From: Symbiodinium natans
Taxonomy: Eukaryota > Sar > Dinophyceae > Suessiales > Symbiodiniaceae
DNA: 64,000 nt
Direction: 5' to 3'
Assembly (NCBI GenBank): GCA_905221605.1
Contig: CAJNDS010000072.1
Coordinates: forward strand, 36,001-100,000
Both the position numbers and the translations under genes were made by a program. Below the pieces are notes generated by a model. That model did no database searches. It was not told where the DNA came from and worked only from the letters and a program-made list of their open reading frames with translations. This document shows, one piece after another, positions 53,069 through 62,599 of the stretch. The stretch's first letter is position 1. Each line of letters opens with the position of its first letter.

Positions 53069-56000
53069 CTTTGCTCCAGGGGCGGGGAGTCGAAACCACC
53101 AAAACTTCGGGTCACCCTAAACCCCGCACCCTAACACCTAAGCCCTAAACCCTAAACCCTAAACCCTAAACCCTGAAGAGTTTGGGCCTTCGCGGGCTTG
53201 CAGGTGGGTTTAGGGTCTCGGGTTTGGGGGCTACAGGTTTCGAGTTGGTTTGGAGCCTCCCTTGGAAACATCTCAGCGAAATAAAACCCTAAACCACTCC
53301 CAAACCCTGAACACCCCTAAACCCTCAACATTTAGGGTTTAAGGTTTAGGGTTTAGCAAAGGGTTGGGTTTTGGGCTTGAAGGTTTAGGGTCTAGGGCTT
53401 GGGGAGTTGAGGGCCCAGGGTTCATTGGGTTTGTTGCTAGAGGGTTCTTACGGGGGATGGTCTCCTCAACCCTAAACCCTAAACCAGCAAGCTCAGTGGA
53501 TTCCTTTTGTGCTTTGAACCCTGAGGCCTTGAACCCTCAAACCTGCAACCCCTTCAACCCTTCAACCCTTCACCCTCAACCCCTGAATGCCTCAAACCCC
53601 CCGCCAAACCTCCTGAACTCTCACATCCCCACACCAGAGCCGGGCATCTGGAATGTGCGGATCCGCCCCATCCTCCACAAGCAGCTGTGCCTGGGCTTTG
53701 GGCTTAGGGTTTAGGCTTTAGGGTTTAGGCTTTAGGGTTTGGGCTTTAGGGTTTAGGCTTTAGGGTTTAGGGTTTAGGCTTTAGGGTTCAGGGCGCACAG
53801 AGCTTAGGTTCAGGATAGAATTTTCAACACCTGAACCCCCCCCCCCGCAAAAAATGGCCCCAAGCCCACAAGGCGTGGGGTTTAGGCTTGAGGGTTTAGG
53901 AATAACTCTCGACCCTAAACCCGAAACCCTAAACCCTAAACCCTAAGCTCCCTAGAAACCCTAACCAAAGACCCGACCTAGGCTCGGGTCTCCACATGGG
54001 CTGCTAGGTTCAAAAATTCAGGGTTCATTTTTTGTCAGGTCGGCCTCTTCGCAGGGTTTGGGTGTAGGGTTTAGGGTTTCGGGTTTAGGGTTTAGGGTTT
54101 AGGGTATAGGGTATAGGGTTTATGGTTTAGGGTTTAGGGTTTAGACAACAACCCCTAAGCCCCAAATCCTCAACCCTCCACCGGGGAACGCAGGCCAGCT
54201 TGCCATGCGCCAGGGCGACGTGGAGGGGCGTCTCCTTCCAAGGGGGCGCTGGACGATGAATTTGTGGATTAGATTTTTGGGGTTTAGGGTTTAGGGATTA
54301 GGGATTTTTAGGGTTTAGGGTCTAGGGTTTAGGGTTTAGGTTGTGGATTAGGGTTGAGGGCTTCTGAAGAGGGAGTGGTGGGTTGGTTCCCTATATGACC
54401 CCTAGAAGTTTTCAGGGGACACAAAGTACAACCGAATTCCCTACTAGGAGCTTGCAAGTTTACAAGGGTCCTGTCAAGCTCCTACACCTCATGGGTACTT
54501 CTCGCACAAAACATTCTCTTGCCCTGCCCGCCCCCAAGTAAGATTCACCAGGGAACTCCCCTCCACCTGAGGGGACTTGTGATTTGTAGTAACCCTAAAC
54601 CCTACGCCCATGTGGTCGCAACCATTTCGAGCATGCTGGAGATCACTGGATGGCCCTAAGTAAGTCCGGAGGGTACCATATTTCTTCAGGCTTTGGGGTT
54701 TAGAGTTTAGGGTTTAGGGTTTATGGTTTTTTTCAGGTTTTGAGGCGCAGGGTTTAGCGTTCACAGTACAGGGAGGCTATTGAGGGTTCGCGCTGAGGGC
54801 CGAAGACCTATACTTTGCCATTCCGTATATTTCCATGAGCCCCCTTGGGTGGATCTGCGCTCTTGAGGTGGGGGGTCCTTGGGTTCAGGATCTTTTGAAT
54901 CGGGCTTGGGGGTTTCAGTTTTCGAGTCTCATGCCTAATTGAAGCCTCAACCCTAAACCCTAAAGCCCAGGTTTAGGGTTTAGGGTTTCGGGTTTCAAGT
55001 TTAGGGTTCGGGTTTCGGGGTTAGGGTATTGGGTTTAGGGTATTGGGTGATGATGTTTTCCCCGAGGTCTCCCGCAGCCGGGTACACTGCCGGCGCGACG
55101 TGTCGTAGCCTCACGGTGCGACTTTGGGGCTTTTAAGGGCTTAGGATTGGGTTCTTTCAGACCCCTCAACCCTAAACCCTAAACCCTAAACCCTAAACCC
55201 TAAACCCTAGACCCTAAAACCCTAAAACCCTAAACCCTAAACCCTAGACCCTAACCCTATTGCAATTGCAGCTTTCAACTGGTCCCGGCAGGTTCCCAAC
55301 TACAGGCTGGCTTTCATGGGGCCGAAGATGATCCAAAAACCTCCAGTGCCACAGCAGCGTGCGTAAACCCTCTAAACACCCGTGCATTACTTTCAACGTC
55401 CCAAGAACCTCTCAGGCCCCCTGAACACAACTAACAACCCGGACCCCTAAACCTTTAGGCCCAGCAGAATCAATCCTAGAGAGCAGCCCTAGCACCCTCA
55501 ACCCAAACCTTCAAAGCCCTAAACCCGAAACTCGAAGAAGCCCCTGCACCCCCTAGAACCCCCCAACCAGAACCTCAACCCTCAACCCTCAAGCCTCAAG
55601 CCTCAACCCTCAACCCTCAACCCCAAACCCTCAACCCCAAACCCTAAACCCTCAGCCCTAAACCCTCAACCCTAGACCATTCCAAGCCCGGCGCGGGCGA
55701 ATCCTCCCACCCTCTGGCCTTCGGTGAGGAGCTGAGCCAGGGCCTGGACGTCGCCTTTCTTCCAGGGCGCTTGTTCTTTTGCGGTGTAGATTTAGGGTTT
55801 AGGGTTAGGGTTTAGGGTTAGGGTTTAGGGTTTAGGGTTTAGGGTTTAGGGTCTAGGGTCTAGGGTTTAGGGGTTTAGGGTTTAGGGGTTTAGGGTATAT
55901 GGTTTCCCCCCCCCAACTCCGGAACGCGAAAGCTCCATGGCCTACGGATTAACCGGAGCTCCGGAATCACACACACACACACACACACACGGCCTGCTTG

Positions 56001-56244
56001 AGAATGTCCATACAATCTGAACACCCGACCCCACCACCCCTTTCTCATTAAAGAAAAGAAGCCCCTAACCCCAAACACCTAAACCCTGAACCCTAAACAC
56101 CTAAACCCTAAACCCTAAAAACCCTAAACCCTAAACCCTGAACCCTAAACCCTAAACCCACCCAAGTCGAGCCTCGCTTGGCGGCCTCGTGCAGGTCCAA
56201 GGGCTGAAAGGTCGCAGCCGTGCGGTGCAGGAGCAGCCGCAAGC
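53009..56244 (-). CDS. Ankyrin-repeat protein gene (gene-level entry, several exons)
   Basis: Exons at 56158-56244, 55711-55754, 54190-54234, 53635-53690 and 53009-53068 read in this order on the minus strand and give successive ankyrin elements: LHEAAKRG, DVQALAQLLTEGQ, ETPLHVALAHG, AQLLVEDGADPHIPD, DNPLHYACRLG. The first four join in phase; about six residues are missing between the second and third and a repeat between the fourth and fifth, so exons remain to be found. Ankyrin repeats bind protein partners; the rest of the protein is unknown. Telomere-like blocks separate most exons. Confidence 0.78.
53635..53690 (-). CDS. Ankyrin-repeat exon
   Basis: Minus strand: acceptor AAAGCCCAG followed by G, 56 bases, donor GTGTGGG. 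Reads AQLLVEDGADPHIPDARL, the LLxxGADPxxxD turn of an ankyrin repeat. Confidence 0.87.
54190..54234 (-). CDS. Ankyrin-repeat exon
   Basis: Minus strand: acceptor CCCCTTGGAAG followed by G, 15 codons in phase 0, donor GTTCCCC. Reads ETPLHVALAHGKLAC. This donor gives the standard distance to AQLLVEDGAD in the next exon; a later donor GTGGAGG would be out of phase. Confidence 0.86.
54290..55700. other. Region with possible further exons of the ankyrin gene
   Basis: Telomere-like blocks plus unique islands. 54606-54655 (minus, acceptor TTAG followed by G, donor GTAGGG, HPVISSMLEMVATTW), 55080-55140 (minus, LRHVAPAVYPAAGDLGENII) and 55270-55365 (open on both strands) may be exons but do not join in phase with the chosen neighbours. 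55500-55675 is a degenerate C-strand block. Confidence 0.4.
55711..55754 (-). CDS. Ankyrin-repeat exon (helices)
   Basis: Minus strand: acceptor GGAAGAAAG followed by G, 44 bases, donor GTGGGAGG. Reads DVQALAQLLTEGQR after a Gly completed by the previous exon: the G-D-V-x-x-L-x-x-L-L-x-x-G helix pair of an ankyrin repeat. Confidence 0.8.
55968..55990. repeat. (AC)n microsatellite
   Basis: About eleven AC units. Confidence 0.95.
56158..56244 (-). CDS. Ankyrin-repeat exon
   Basis: Minus strand: acceptor CTAAGTCTCAG followed by G, 87 bases, donor GTTTAGGG. Reads LRLLLHRTAATFQPLDLHEA then AKRGSTWV; LHEAAKRG is an ankyrin helix start. One base carries over and is completed correctly in the next exon. 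Confidence 0.82.
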
Positions 56245-56249
56245 CTGAG

Positions 56250-57830
56250 ACTTAGGGTTTTAGGGTTTAGGGCTTAGGGTTTGGGTCTTAGGGGTTTAGG
56301 GTTTGGGGTTTGGGGTTTGGGGTTTAGGGTTTAGGGTTTAGGGTTTAGGGTTTAGGGTCTAGGGTTTAGGTTTTAGGGTTTAGGGTCTAGGGTTTAGGTT
56401 TGAGGGTTTGAGGGTTTAGGGTTTGGGGTCTAGGGCTTAGGACTTAGGGCTTAGGGCTTGGGGCCTAGGGTTTGGGTCTCGGGCTTAGGGTTTAGGGGTT
56501 GGGGTCTCAGAGGGTTGTGGGGGTGGGTGGCTGGGGTTTATTGCTGAAAAAGCTTAGGGTTTGGAGTTTAACGGTTTGGGGTTTGGGTTTCAAAGGTTTT
56601 GTATAACCCTGAGTGCTCAGGGTGTGGGACGCTTTGGTAAACCCTAAACCCTAAACCCTAAACCCCTGAAGGTCCAAAAAGCATTCCTGGGCTTTAAGGC
56701 TTAGGGTTTGCAAGGGATCCGAACTCGCCCCCGTTAAAGGGTTCCCGTACCATGCGGCAATTGTATGGGGGAGCAGGGGTTTGGGACTTAGGGTTTAGAG
56801 TTTAGGGTTTGGGGTTTAGGGTTTAGGGCTCATCTCACCCGCAGAATTTCACTAATGTACTTGTTTGTTACTTAAGGGCAACGAGCCGGTGGTGCTAACC
56901 TACTTCCTGCCTACTTCCTACGGAGCTTGGCGTCGCAGTTGCATCATGCTTCACATAGAGGGGCGTTCACACAGAGAGACCTCACGCCGATCTGCTTCAC
57001 ATTGACCTATTCCATACCCAGGCGCAGTCGTTTCACGAATATCTCGTTCGTGTTCATTGATGGGCACCCGTGGTACCATGACGTTAGGGTTTAGGGCTTA
57101 GGGCTTAGGGCTTAGGGCTTAGGGCTTAGGGCTTAGGGTTTAGGGTTTAGGGTTTAGGGATGAAATTCTGTTCCAAGCCTTTCAAAGGTTCGTGGCAAGT
57201 CCGGAACTGTCGTGGGCGACCAATGATGCCACCTTTTCCCCCCTTTCTTCCCGAAAGCCCTGAACCCTAAACCCTAAACCCTAGACATCAAAGACGCAAG
57301 GTCTGCGCACAACGGGGGCGAGATCGGGTGTGTGGGCAGTCGAGGTGGGCTATGGAGCAATCATACGATTACACAACAATACTATTCTATTACTATACTA
57401 CTATGTTTTTCTACTCTGATACTACTATATTGCCATGCTACGTGATTATTACCCTATTACGTACACAATTATTTTCCGATGTTACAGCAAGCTTATAAAG
57501 AGGCAATGAAGTCATGAAAAATGCCCCAAGCGCAGGCGAACAAAGAAAAAGCACGCCCCACGGAAGTTCTCGAAGAACGGATACTAAAGCTTCTGGGGCA
57601 CACATTACGCCGAGATAGACAACATCCTTGGCTCGAAGCGACCTTCGATTCAAAACTCAGCTTGCCTTGCAAGAGAAACAGAACAACGTAGCGTGGGCGA
57701 ACCTAGAAAACAGCGCAACAGCGCAACCCCAAACCCTAAACCCTAAACCCCAAACCCTAAACCCCAAACCCTAAACCCTAAACCCGAAACCCCAAACCCC
57801 GAACCCTAAACCCCAAACCCTGAACCCGAA
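56250..57830. other. Repeat blocks and two unique AT-rich stretches between gene chains
   Basis: 56255-56570 is variant-rich G-strand repeat. 56840-57085 and 57290-57720 are unique; 57360-57460 has ACTATTACT-like iterations. A minus frame at 57438-57653 is open but unrecognised. This may be the boundary between the hydrophobic-protein gene and the ankyrin gene, or a long intron. Confidence 0.45.
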
Positions 57831-57837
57831 AGATGAC

Positions 57838-57920
57838 CCCTTGACCGTGAGGAAGGTCGAGACACCCAGGGTGGCTGCGATGCACGTCACGAGCGCCCGG
57901 TCGTCCGCCTGGTCCCCGGA
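57838..57920 (-). CDS. Exon of the multi-pass membrane protein
   Basis: Minus strand: acceptor CACCTTTGAAG, 83 bases, donor GTCATC. Reads SGDQADDRALVTCIAATLGV then STFLTVK, one hydrophobic segment. Confidence 0.75.
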
Positions 57921-60900
57921 CTTCAAAGGTGTTAAGGGTCTAAGGGCTTGGCGGCTTAAGGTTTAAGGTTCAGGGTTCAGGGTTTAGGGTTTAGGGTTTA
58001 GGGCTTAGGGCTTCGGGCTTAGGGCTTAGGGGCTTATGGGTTGAAAGGTTTAAGGGTTGAAGGGTTGAAGGCCTTAAGGGTTTAGGGGTTTGGGAGTTGA
58101 AGGGTTCAAGGGCTTGGAGGGGGGTTTGGGGCTTATAGGGTTTGGGAGGGGACAGCAGGTCTTGCCTCTTCTCGGCTTTTCTGCCTATTGGGGCTTTTTT
58201 GGGGGGCTTTCGGGCCTACAAAAACCTTCTTTGGCTGCTCATGCACTTCTTGCGGAAGGCTTTGTACCTTGTACCCTAAACCCGAAACCCTAAACCCTAA
58301 ACCCAAAGCCCCAAAACTTTGAAGCCCCCCTAAAACCTAAACCCTAAACCCTAAAACCCCTAAACCCTAAACCCAAAAACCCCAAAGCCCTCAGACCCTA
58401 AACCCCAAACCCTAAACCCTAAACCCTCAAGACCCCGAACCAGGGTTCAGCTTCCCAGGCACCTCCCAGCTCTTGCGGCACCAGAACATCAGCCCGGCCG
58501 TCACGACCAGCATCAGGGCACCTTGAGGGCTTTGGGTTTAGAGTTTAGGGTTTGGGGTTTAGGATTTAGGGTTTAGGGTTTAGGGTTTAGGGTTTAGGGT
58601 TTAGGGTTTAGGACGGTGGGGGCCCCAGAAGCATATTAGGGCACTTAAGGGGCTCATAAGTGGGTGATAAATACAGTTGCAATTCGTTAATAAGTACCAT
58701 GAACCTCCAAGTAGGGAAGGTTCTGGACACGGTTTTGAATGCTCTTTTACAGTAGGTCACTCCCTCACCATAAAGACCGCTCCGCGATACGCTGTGACAT
58801 GTAGGGGTTGGGAGTTTAGGGTGTGGGGTTTGGGGTTAAGTGTCGAGATCGGAACCGCCCAGCCCGTCACCTCCCATCTCAGTCTAACCCTAAACCCTAA
58901 ACCCTAAACCGCCTAAACGGGGTGACGGGCTGCGCTGGGCGCCAATGAAGTTCGAGAGCCGGCGCGCAGGGACGACCAGGCCTGGAATCGCAGGGAGTTT
59001 AGGGTTTAGGGTTTGGGGTTTAGGGTTTAGGGTTTGGGGTTTAGGGTTTAGGGTTTGAAGTTTGGGGTTTGGGTTGAGGGTTTAGGGTTTAGGGTTTAGG
59101 GTTTCGGGTTTCGGGTTTCGGGTTTGGGGTTTCGGGTTTGGGGTTTGGGGTTCAGGGTTCAGGGCTTCTAGAGGTTTTTGCGCGCTCTTGTGCCTTGGGC
59201 AGGCTTGACCCTGGCCTGGCTCATCCACATACCGGCAGATGTCCACAAGGTAGAGGGGCAGACTCAACACAAAGGCCTGCGCGACAGAAGGCCCCAAAAG
59301 TTCTCAACAAGCCCTAAGCCCGAAACCCGAAACGCCAAACCCCAACATTAAGAACCCTGAACCTAAGAACCCTAAGCCCAAAATCCTAAACCCTAGCGTT
59401 TCAGGGGTGTTTAGGCTACTACAGGGTTTAGGGTTTAGGGTCTAGGGTCTAGGGTTTAGGGTTTAGGGTTTAATGTTATTTGCATGGCGCACGAAATACG
59501 GCTTTTTGTACTGTGCGCCCCTAACTTCGTTCATAATATTCACCCCGGCTTTCATCCTATAAAGCCGGGTTAATATTACTCTCTTCGTATTCACTTGTCA
59601 TGCGCGCGTTTACTGCCTCATTCATAGTGCCCCTTTAATAGTATTATTTTAATGCAAACGTGTGCGCGATTACAATAATAATATTAAATTAGGGGCACGA
59701 ATGAACGCAGTAAAACCACCATTGACAAGTTACCGCATTAAAGGACTCATTAAAAGCCCCTACAATTATAATATTACGGGCCAGTTCACTTATAAAGAAT
59801 GCATGAAGTGAACGTAAGGCCCGTATTATTAGGGTTTAGGGATAGAGGTGGCCTTTATGGAGGCTCCGGAGATCACCGACAACGCAATCGCGCTGATGGT
59901 GTAGTCCAGAAGCCTTGATGTTGGATATAGGGTTTAGGGTTCAGGGTTTAGGGTTTAGGGTTTAGGGTTTAGGGTTCAGGGTTTAGGGAAAGGGTTCAGG
60001 GTTCAGGGTTTAGGGTTTAGGGTTTACGGTTTACGGTTTAGGGTTCTGGAGGATTTGGGTCTTGTAAGGGTTTTGAGGGTGTTGAGAGTTCTGAGGGTTG
60101 TGAGGGTATCCTAAACCCTAGGCCCTAGGTTTTGAGGGCTTTGAGGGTTTTTGAGGGTTTTGAGGGCTTAGGACAAGCAGGGTTTGGGGCAGCGGGTCTT
60201 TGGATGAAGAACTGACAAAAGCCCGCCACCCAAACAGCCCGAAGCCCTAAACCCTAAACTTGGGATGTTCCCACTTATACTCACAGACTCACAGTCCTTA
60301 AAAGGGACGATAGCACCCCCTATTACAACAATCCCTATTAGGGACTGTTACGATAAGGGGGAACATCCCAACATAAACCCAAACCCAAGTTCTTAAGGAA
60401 AAATGAAATTCGTGGGGGCTTTAGGGTTTAGGGTTTAGGGTTTAGGGCTTAGGGTTTAGGGTTTAGGATTTGGGATTTAGGGTTTAGGGTTTAGGGTTTA
60501 GGGTTGCTTCGTGGGGTCTAGAAAGGAACGACTTCAACAAGAAAACGCGGTGGCACCAGCAACCCCACTGCCCGTCAGCCCGAATTTCAACCCCAAAACC
60601 CTAAAAACACGAACCCAAGAACAAGCCGACACCCCAAACCCAAACAAGTGCCTAAAACCCCCCAAGAAACAACCGAAACCCTAAACCCAAACTCGAAAAA
60701 ACACCTACAACCCCCAAGGTAAAGCCGAAACCCAAAACCCAAAACCCGAAAAAAGACCTAACCCCCACCCCCCACCAAAAAAAGACTACTGCTAATAATA
60801 AAAAAAGATGGATAAAGAAAGAAATAAACAAAAAATGAATAAAGAAAGAAATAACTAAACCCTCCGGCGGAGCACAGCGCCGCCGCTGCCGCCACCAGGC

Positions 60901-62590
60901 CGAGTTCTCGCTGCACGCTCCGCGCCTTCAGTTTTTCTGTGGGGGGATTAAGCCCTAAACCCTAAACCCTAAACCCTAAACCCTAAACCCTAAACCCTAA
61001 ACCCTAAACCCTAAACCCTAAACCCTAAACCCTAAACCCTAGACCCTACCCCCACCAGGGTTTAGGGGTTCAAGGGACTTATGGGCTTAGGGCATAAGGG
61101 TTCAGGGCTTAGGGTTTTTTTGGGTCTGCGGATGTGGGCGCTTAGCTTCGGGCATGGGGGTTTAGGGCTCAGGGGCTTCGCGGGTTCCGGGTTTAGGGTT
61201 TAGGGGTTTAGGGGTTTAGGGTTTAGGGTTTAGGGTTTAGGGTTTAGGGTTTAGGGTTTAGGGTTTAGGGTTTAGGGTTTAGGGTTTAGGGTTTAGGGTT
61301 CGCAGGGATTTACTGCGTCAGGGTTCAGGGCCTCAGGTTGGGAAGCATACATGGGCTCGCTTCTTTCCGACCCCTCCTCTGAACCCCAAGTGCTCAGGCG
61401 TCAGGATCGAAGTACCCTAAACCCTAAACCCTAAACCCTAAACCCTAAACCCTAGGCCCTAAAAGGGACCCGGAAGCCCGCAGCTTCGGGAGTTCCGGGA
61501 GTTTGGGGGCTCTACGGGCTCTAATGGCAGGCCGGCTGCAAAGCACACCAGCAGGGGTGCCCGCAGCATGAGCTCGCAGAAGCGACTGCTCCAGTGGCAG
61601 CCTGTTACCAGGGCTTCGGGTTTAGGGTTCTCCGGGTTTAGGGATTTAGGGATTTGGGGGTTTTTGGGATTTAGGGATTTAGGGATTTCGGGATTTAGGG
61701 ATTTAGGGATTTAGGGATTTAGGGATTTAGGGATTTAGGGTTCTCAGGGATTTAGTGGGGTTTAGGGATTTAGGGTATTTCGGGTTCTCAGGGTTTTTAG
61801 GGTTCTCAGGGTTTAGGGTTTTAGGGTTTAGGGATTTAGGGTTTAGGGGTTTAGGGTACGTAGGTTATTCGGGTTGAGGGCGTAAGGCTCCTAATCCAGG
61901 ACCTTCTGTTGCTTGAAGTTCAGGGAACCAAACAGGGACCATGACTTTGATGATGGGTAGCCTGAACCAGTCGGACTCAGAAAGGGCTTTTTGAACGTTA
62001 ACAACGTATTTAGGGCGTTTTTTAACGTTAAAAAAACCCTAAAAGGGACCATAAGCTACAGGACTGGCTCCTTACCCCCTAGAAATCTAGTCTCGAGGCA
62101 AGGCGTCCTAAGCCTGGAGCCTCAAGAATCGTCCACAGGAGGGCGGCTCTAAGGCAGGCCCCGTTTAAGCAACCTGAAGCTATATGAACTCCTTTGCTTC
62201 TACGAGACCAACCCTAAAACTTTTAGGGTTTTAGGGTTGAGGGTTTAGGGTTTAGGGTTTAGGTTAAACCAAAAAAGGATCCTAATTGAGAGAGCGTCCA
62301 CTCCCCACGACAACCCGTCGCAGGCTTGCGCCTCGGAACCACCTGTAGTTGGCGTTGTACTCCCTTCCAAGAAGGCTATGGCGTCTTGGGGTTTAGGGTT
62401 CAGAGGGTCTAGGGTTTAGGGTTTAAGGTTTAGGGTCTAGGGACTAGGGTTTAGGGTTTAGGGTTCGGGGGGTGTGTTTAAATTTGGATGGAATCTAGGA
62501 TTTGAGATTTGAGGGCTCCCCAACTTGGTGGCCCCGCATTGTAATCATGGGAAAGAGGGGCTGCAGGAAAACGGGGGCGTCGCAGAGGGC
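57838..62590 (-). CDS. Multi-pass membrane protein gene, nine exons joined in phase (gene-level entry)
   Basis: Exons at 62533-62590, 62343-62384, 61516-61601, 60861-60925, 59853-59913, 59210-59276, 58919-58981, 58463-58521 and 57838-57920 all connect in phase on the minus strand. They carry about six hydrophobic segments, e.g. LRAPLLVCFAAGLP, GLVAAAAALCSAG, ISAIALSVISGASI, AFVLSLPLYLVDI, ALMLVVTAGLMFW and CIAATLGVSTFL, so the product is probably an integral membrane protein. I do not recognise the family; neither end is defined. Donors are GT in seven exons and GC in two; for three exons I chose among donors partly by phase. Introns hold telomere-like blocks, a GGGATGTTCC MITE and half of a TACTTGGAGG MITE. 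Confidence 0.72.
58463..58521 (-). CDS. Exon of the multi-pass membrane protein
   Basis: Minus strand: acceptor AGCCCTCAAG followed by G, 59 bases, donor GTGCCTGG. Reads ALMLVVTAGLMFWCRKSWE: a transmembrane segment followed by basic residues. Confidence 0.78.
58631..58713. mobile_element. Right half of a TACTTGGAGG-family MITE (copy E)
   Basis: Begins inside the element at ATATTAGGGCACTTAAGGGG and ends with GTACCATGAACCTCCAAGTA. Lies in an intron of the membrane protein gene. Confidence 0.8.
58919..58981 (-). CDS. Exon of the multi-pass membrane protein
   Basis: Minus strand: acceptor CTGCGATTCCAG followed by G, 63 bases, donor GTTTAGGCGG. Reads LVVPARRLSNFIGAQRSPSP, a basic loop. Confidence 0.76.
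59210..59276 (-). CDS. Exon of the multi-pass membrane protein
   Basis: Minus strand: acceptor CTTCTGTCGCGCAG followed by G, 67 bases, donor GTCAAGCC. Reads AFVLSLPLYLVDICRYVDEP. A more consensus donor, GTATGTGG, exists 23 bases earlier but breaks phase with the next exon. Confidence 0.76.
59473..59830. other. AT-rich island with several inverted repeats in an intron
   Basis: TTTACTGCCTCATTCATAGT/GTGCCCC near 59610-59636 pairs with GGGGCACGAATGAACGCAGTAAA near 59692-59714. AGCCGGG/CCCGGCT and GGGCC-AGTTCACTT/AAGTGAAC-GGCCC (59779-59823) form further stems. It resembles nested MITEs. No telomere-like repeat inside. Confidence 0.65.
59853..59913 (-). CDS. Exon of the multi-pass membrane protein
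   Basis: Minus strand: acceptor AACATCAAG followed by G, 61 bases, GC donor GCCACC. Reads LLDYTISAIALSVISGASIK, one hydrophobic segment. Confidence 0.72.
60260..60371. mobile_element. MITE-like element, GGGATGTTCCCCCTTA family
   Basis: TTGGGATGTTCCCACTTATA on the left, GATAAGGGGGAACATCCCAA on the right; lies in an intron of the membrane protein gene. Confidence 0.87.
60861..60925 (-). CDS. Exon of the multi-pass membrane protein
   Basis: Minus strand: acceptor AAAAACTGAAG followed by G, 65 bases, donor GTTTAGTT. Reads ARSVQRELGLVAAAAALCSA. Confidence 0.7.
61516..61601 (-). CDS. Exon of the multi-pass membrane protein
   Basis: Minus strand: acceptor CCTGGTAACAG followed by G, 86 bases, donor GTAGAGCC. 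Reads CHWSSRFCELMLRAPLLVCF then AAGLPLEP; one hydrophobic segment. Confidence 0.78.
61620..62330. other. Intron: GGGATTTA/TTTAGGG variants and a unique stretch with a small inverted repeat
   Basis: 61626-61860 is GGGATTTA-rich. Around 61980-62035, TTAACGTT and AACGTTAA repeats flank a short AT-rich core, a likely decayed MITE. 62060-62220 unique, no clear exon. Confidence 0.55.
62343..62384 (-). CDS. Exon of the multi-pass membrane protein
   Basis: Minus strand: acceptor AAACCCCAAG, 42 bases, donor GTGGTTCC after CTACAG. Reads AIAFLEGSTTPTT. The frame remains open past the donor, so the exon could be longer; this border was chosen for phase. Confidence 0.6.
62533..62590 (-). CDS. Exon of the multi-pass membrane protein
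   Basis: Minus strand: acceptor CCCTAAGAG followed by G, 58 bases, GC donor GCCACC. Reads ALCDAPVFLQPLFPMITMR. The GC donor was preferred over GTTGGGG for phase. Confidence 0.65.
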
Positions 62591-62599
62591 CTCTTAGGG

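Noticed and set aside
55265-55370. + strand terminal exon (NWSRQVPNYRLAFMGPKMIQ ending in TAA)
   Set aside because: The minus strand of the same codon register is equally protein-like and ends at a plausible donor GTAGTTGGG; left as ambiguous.
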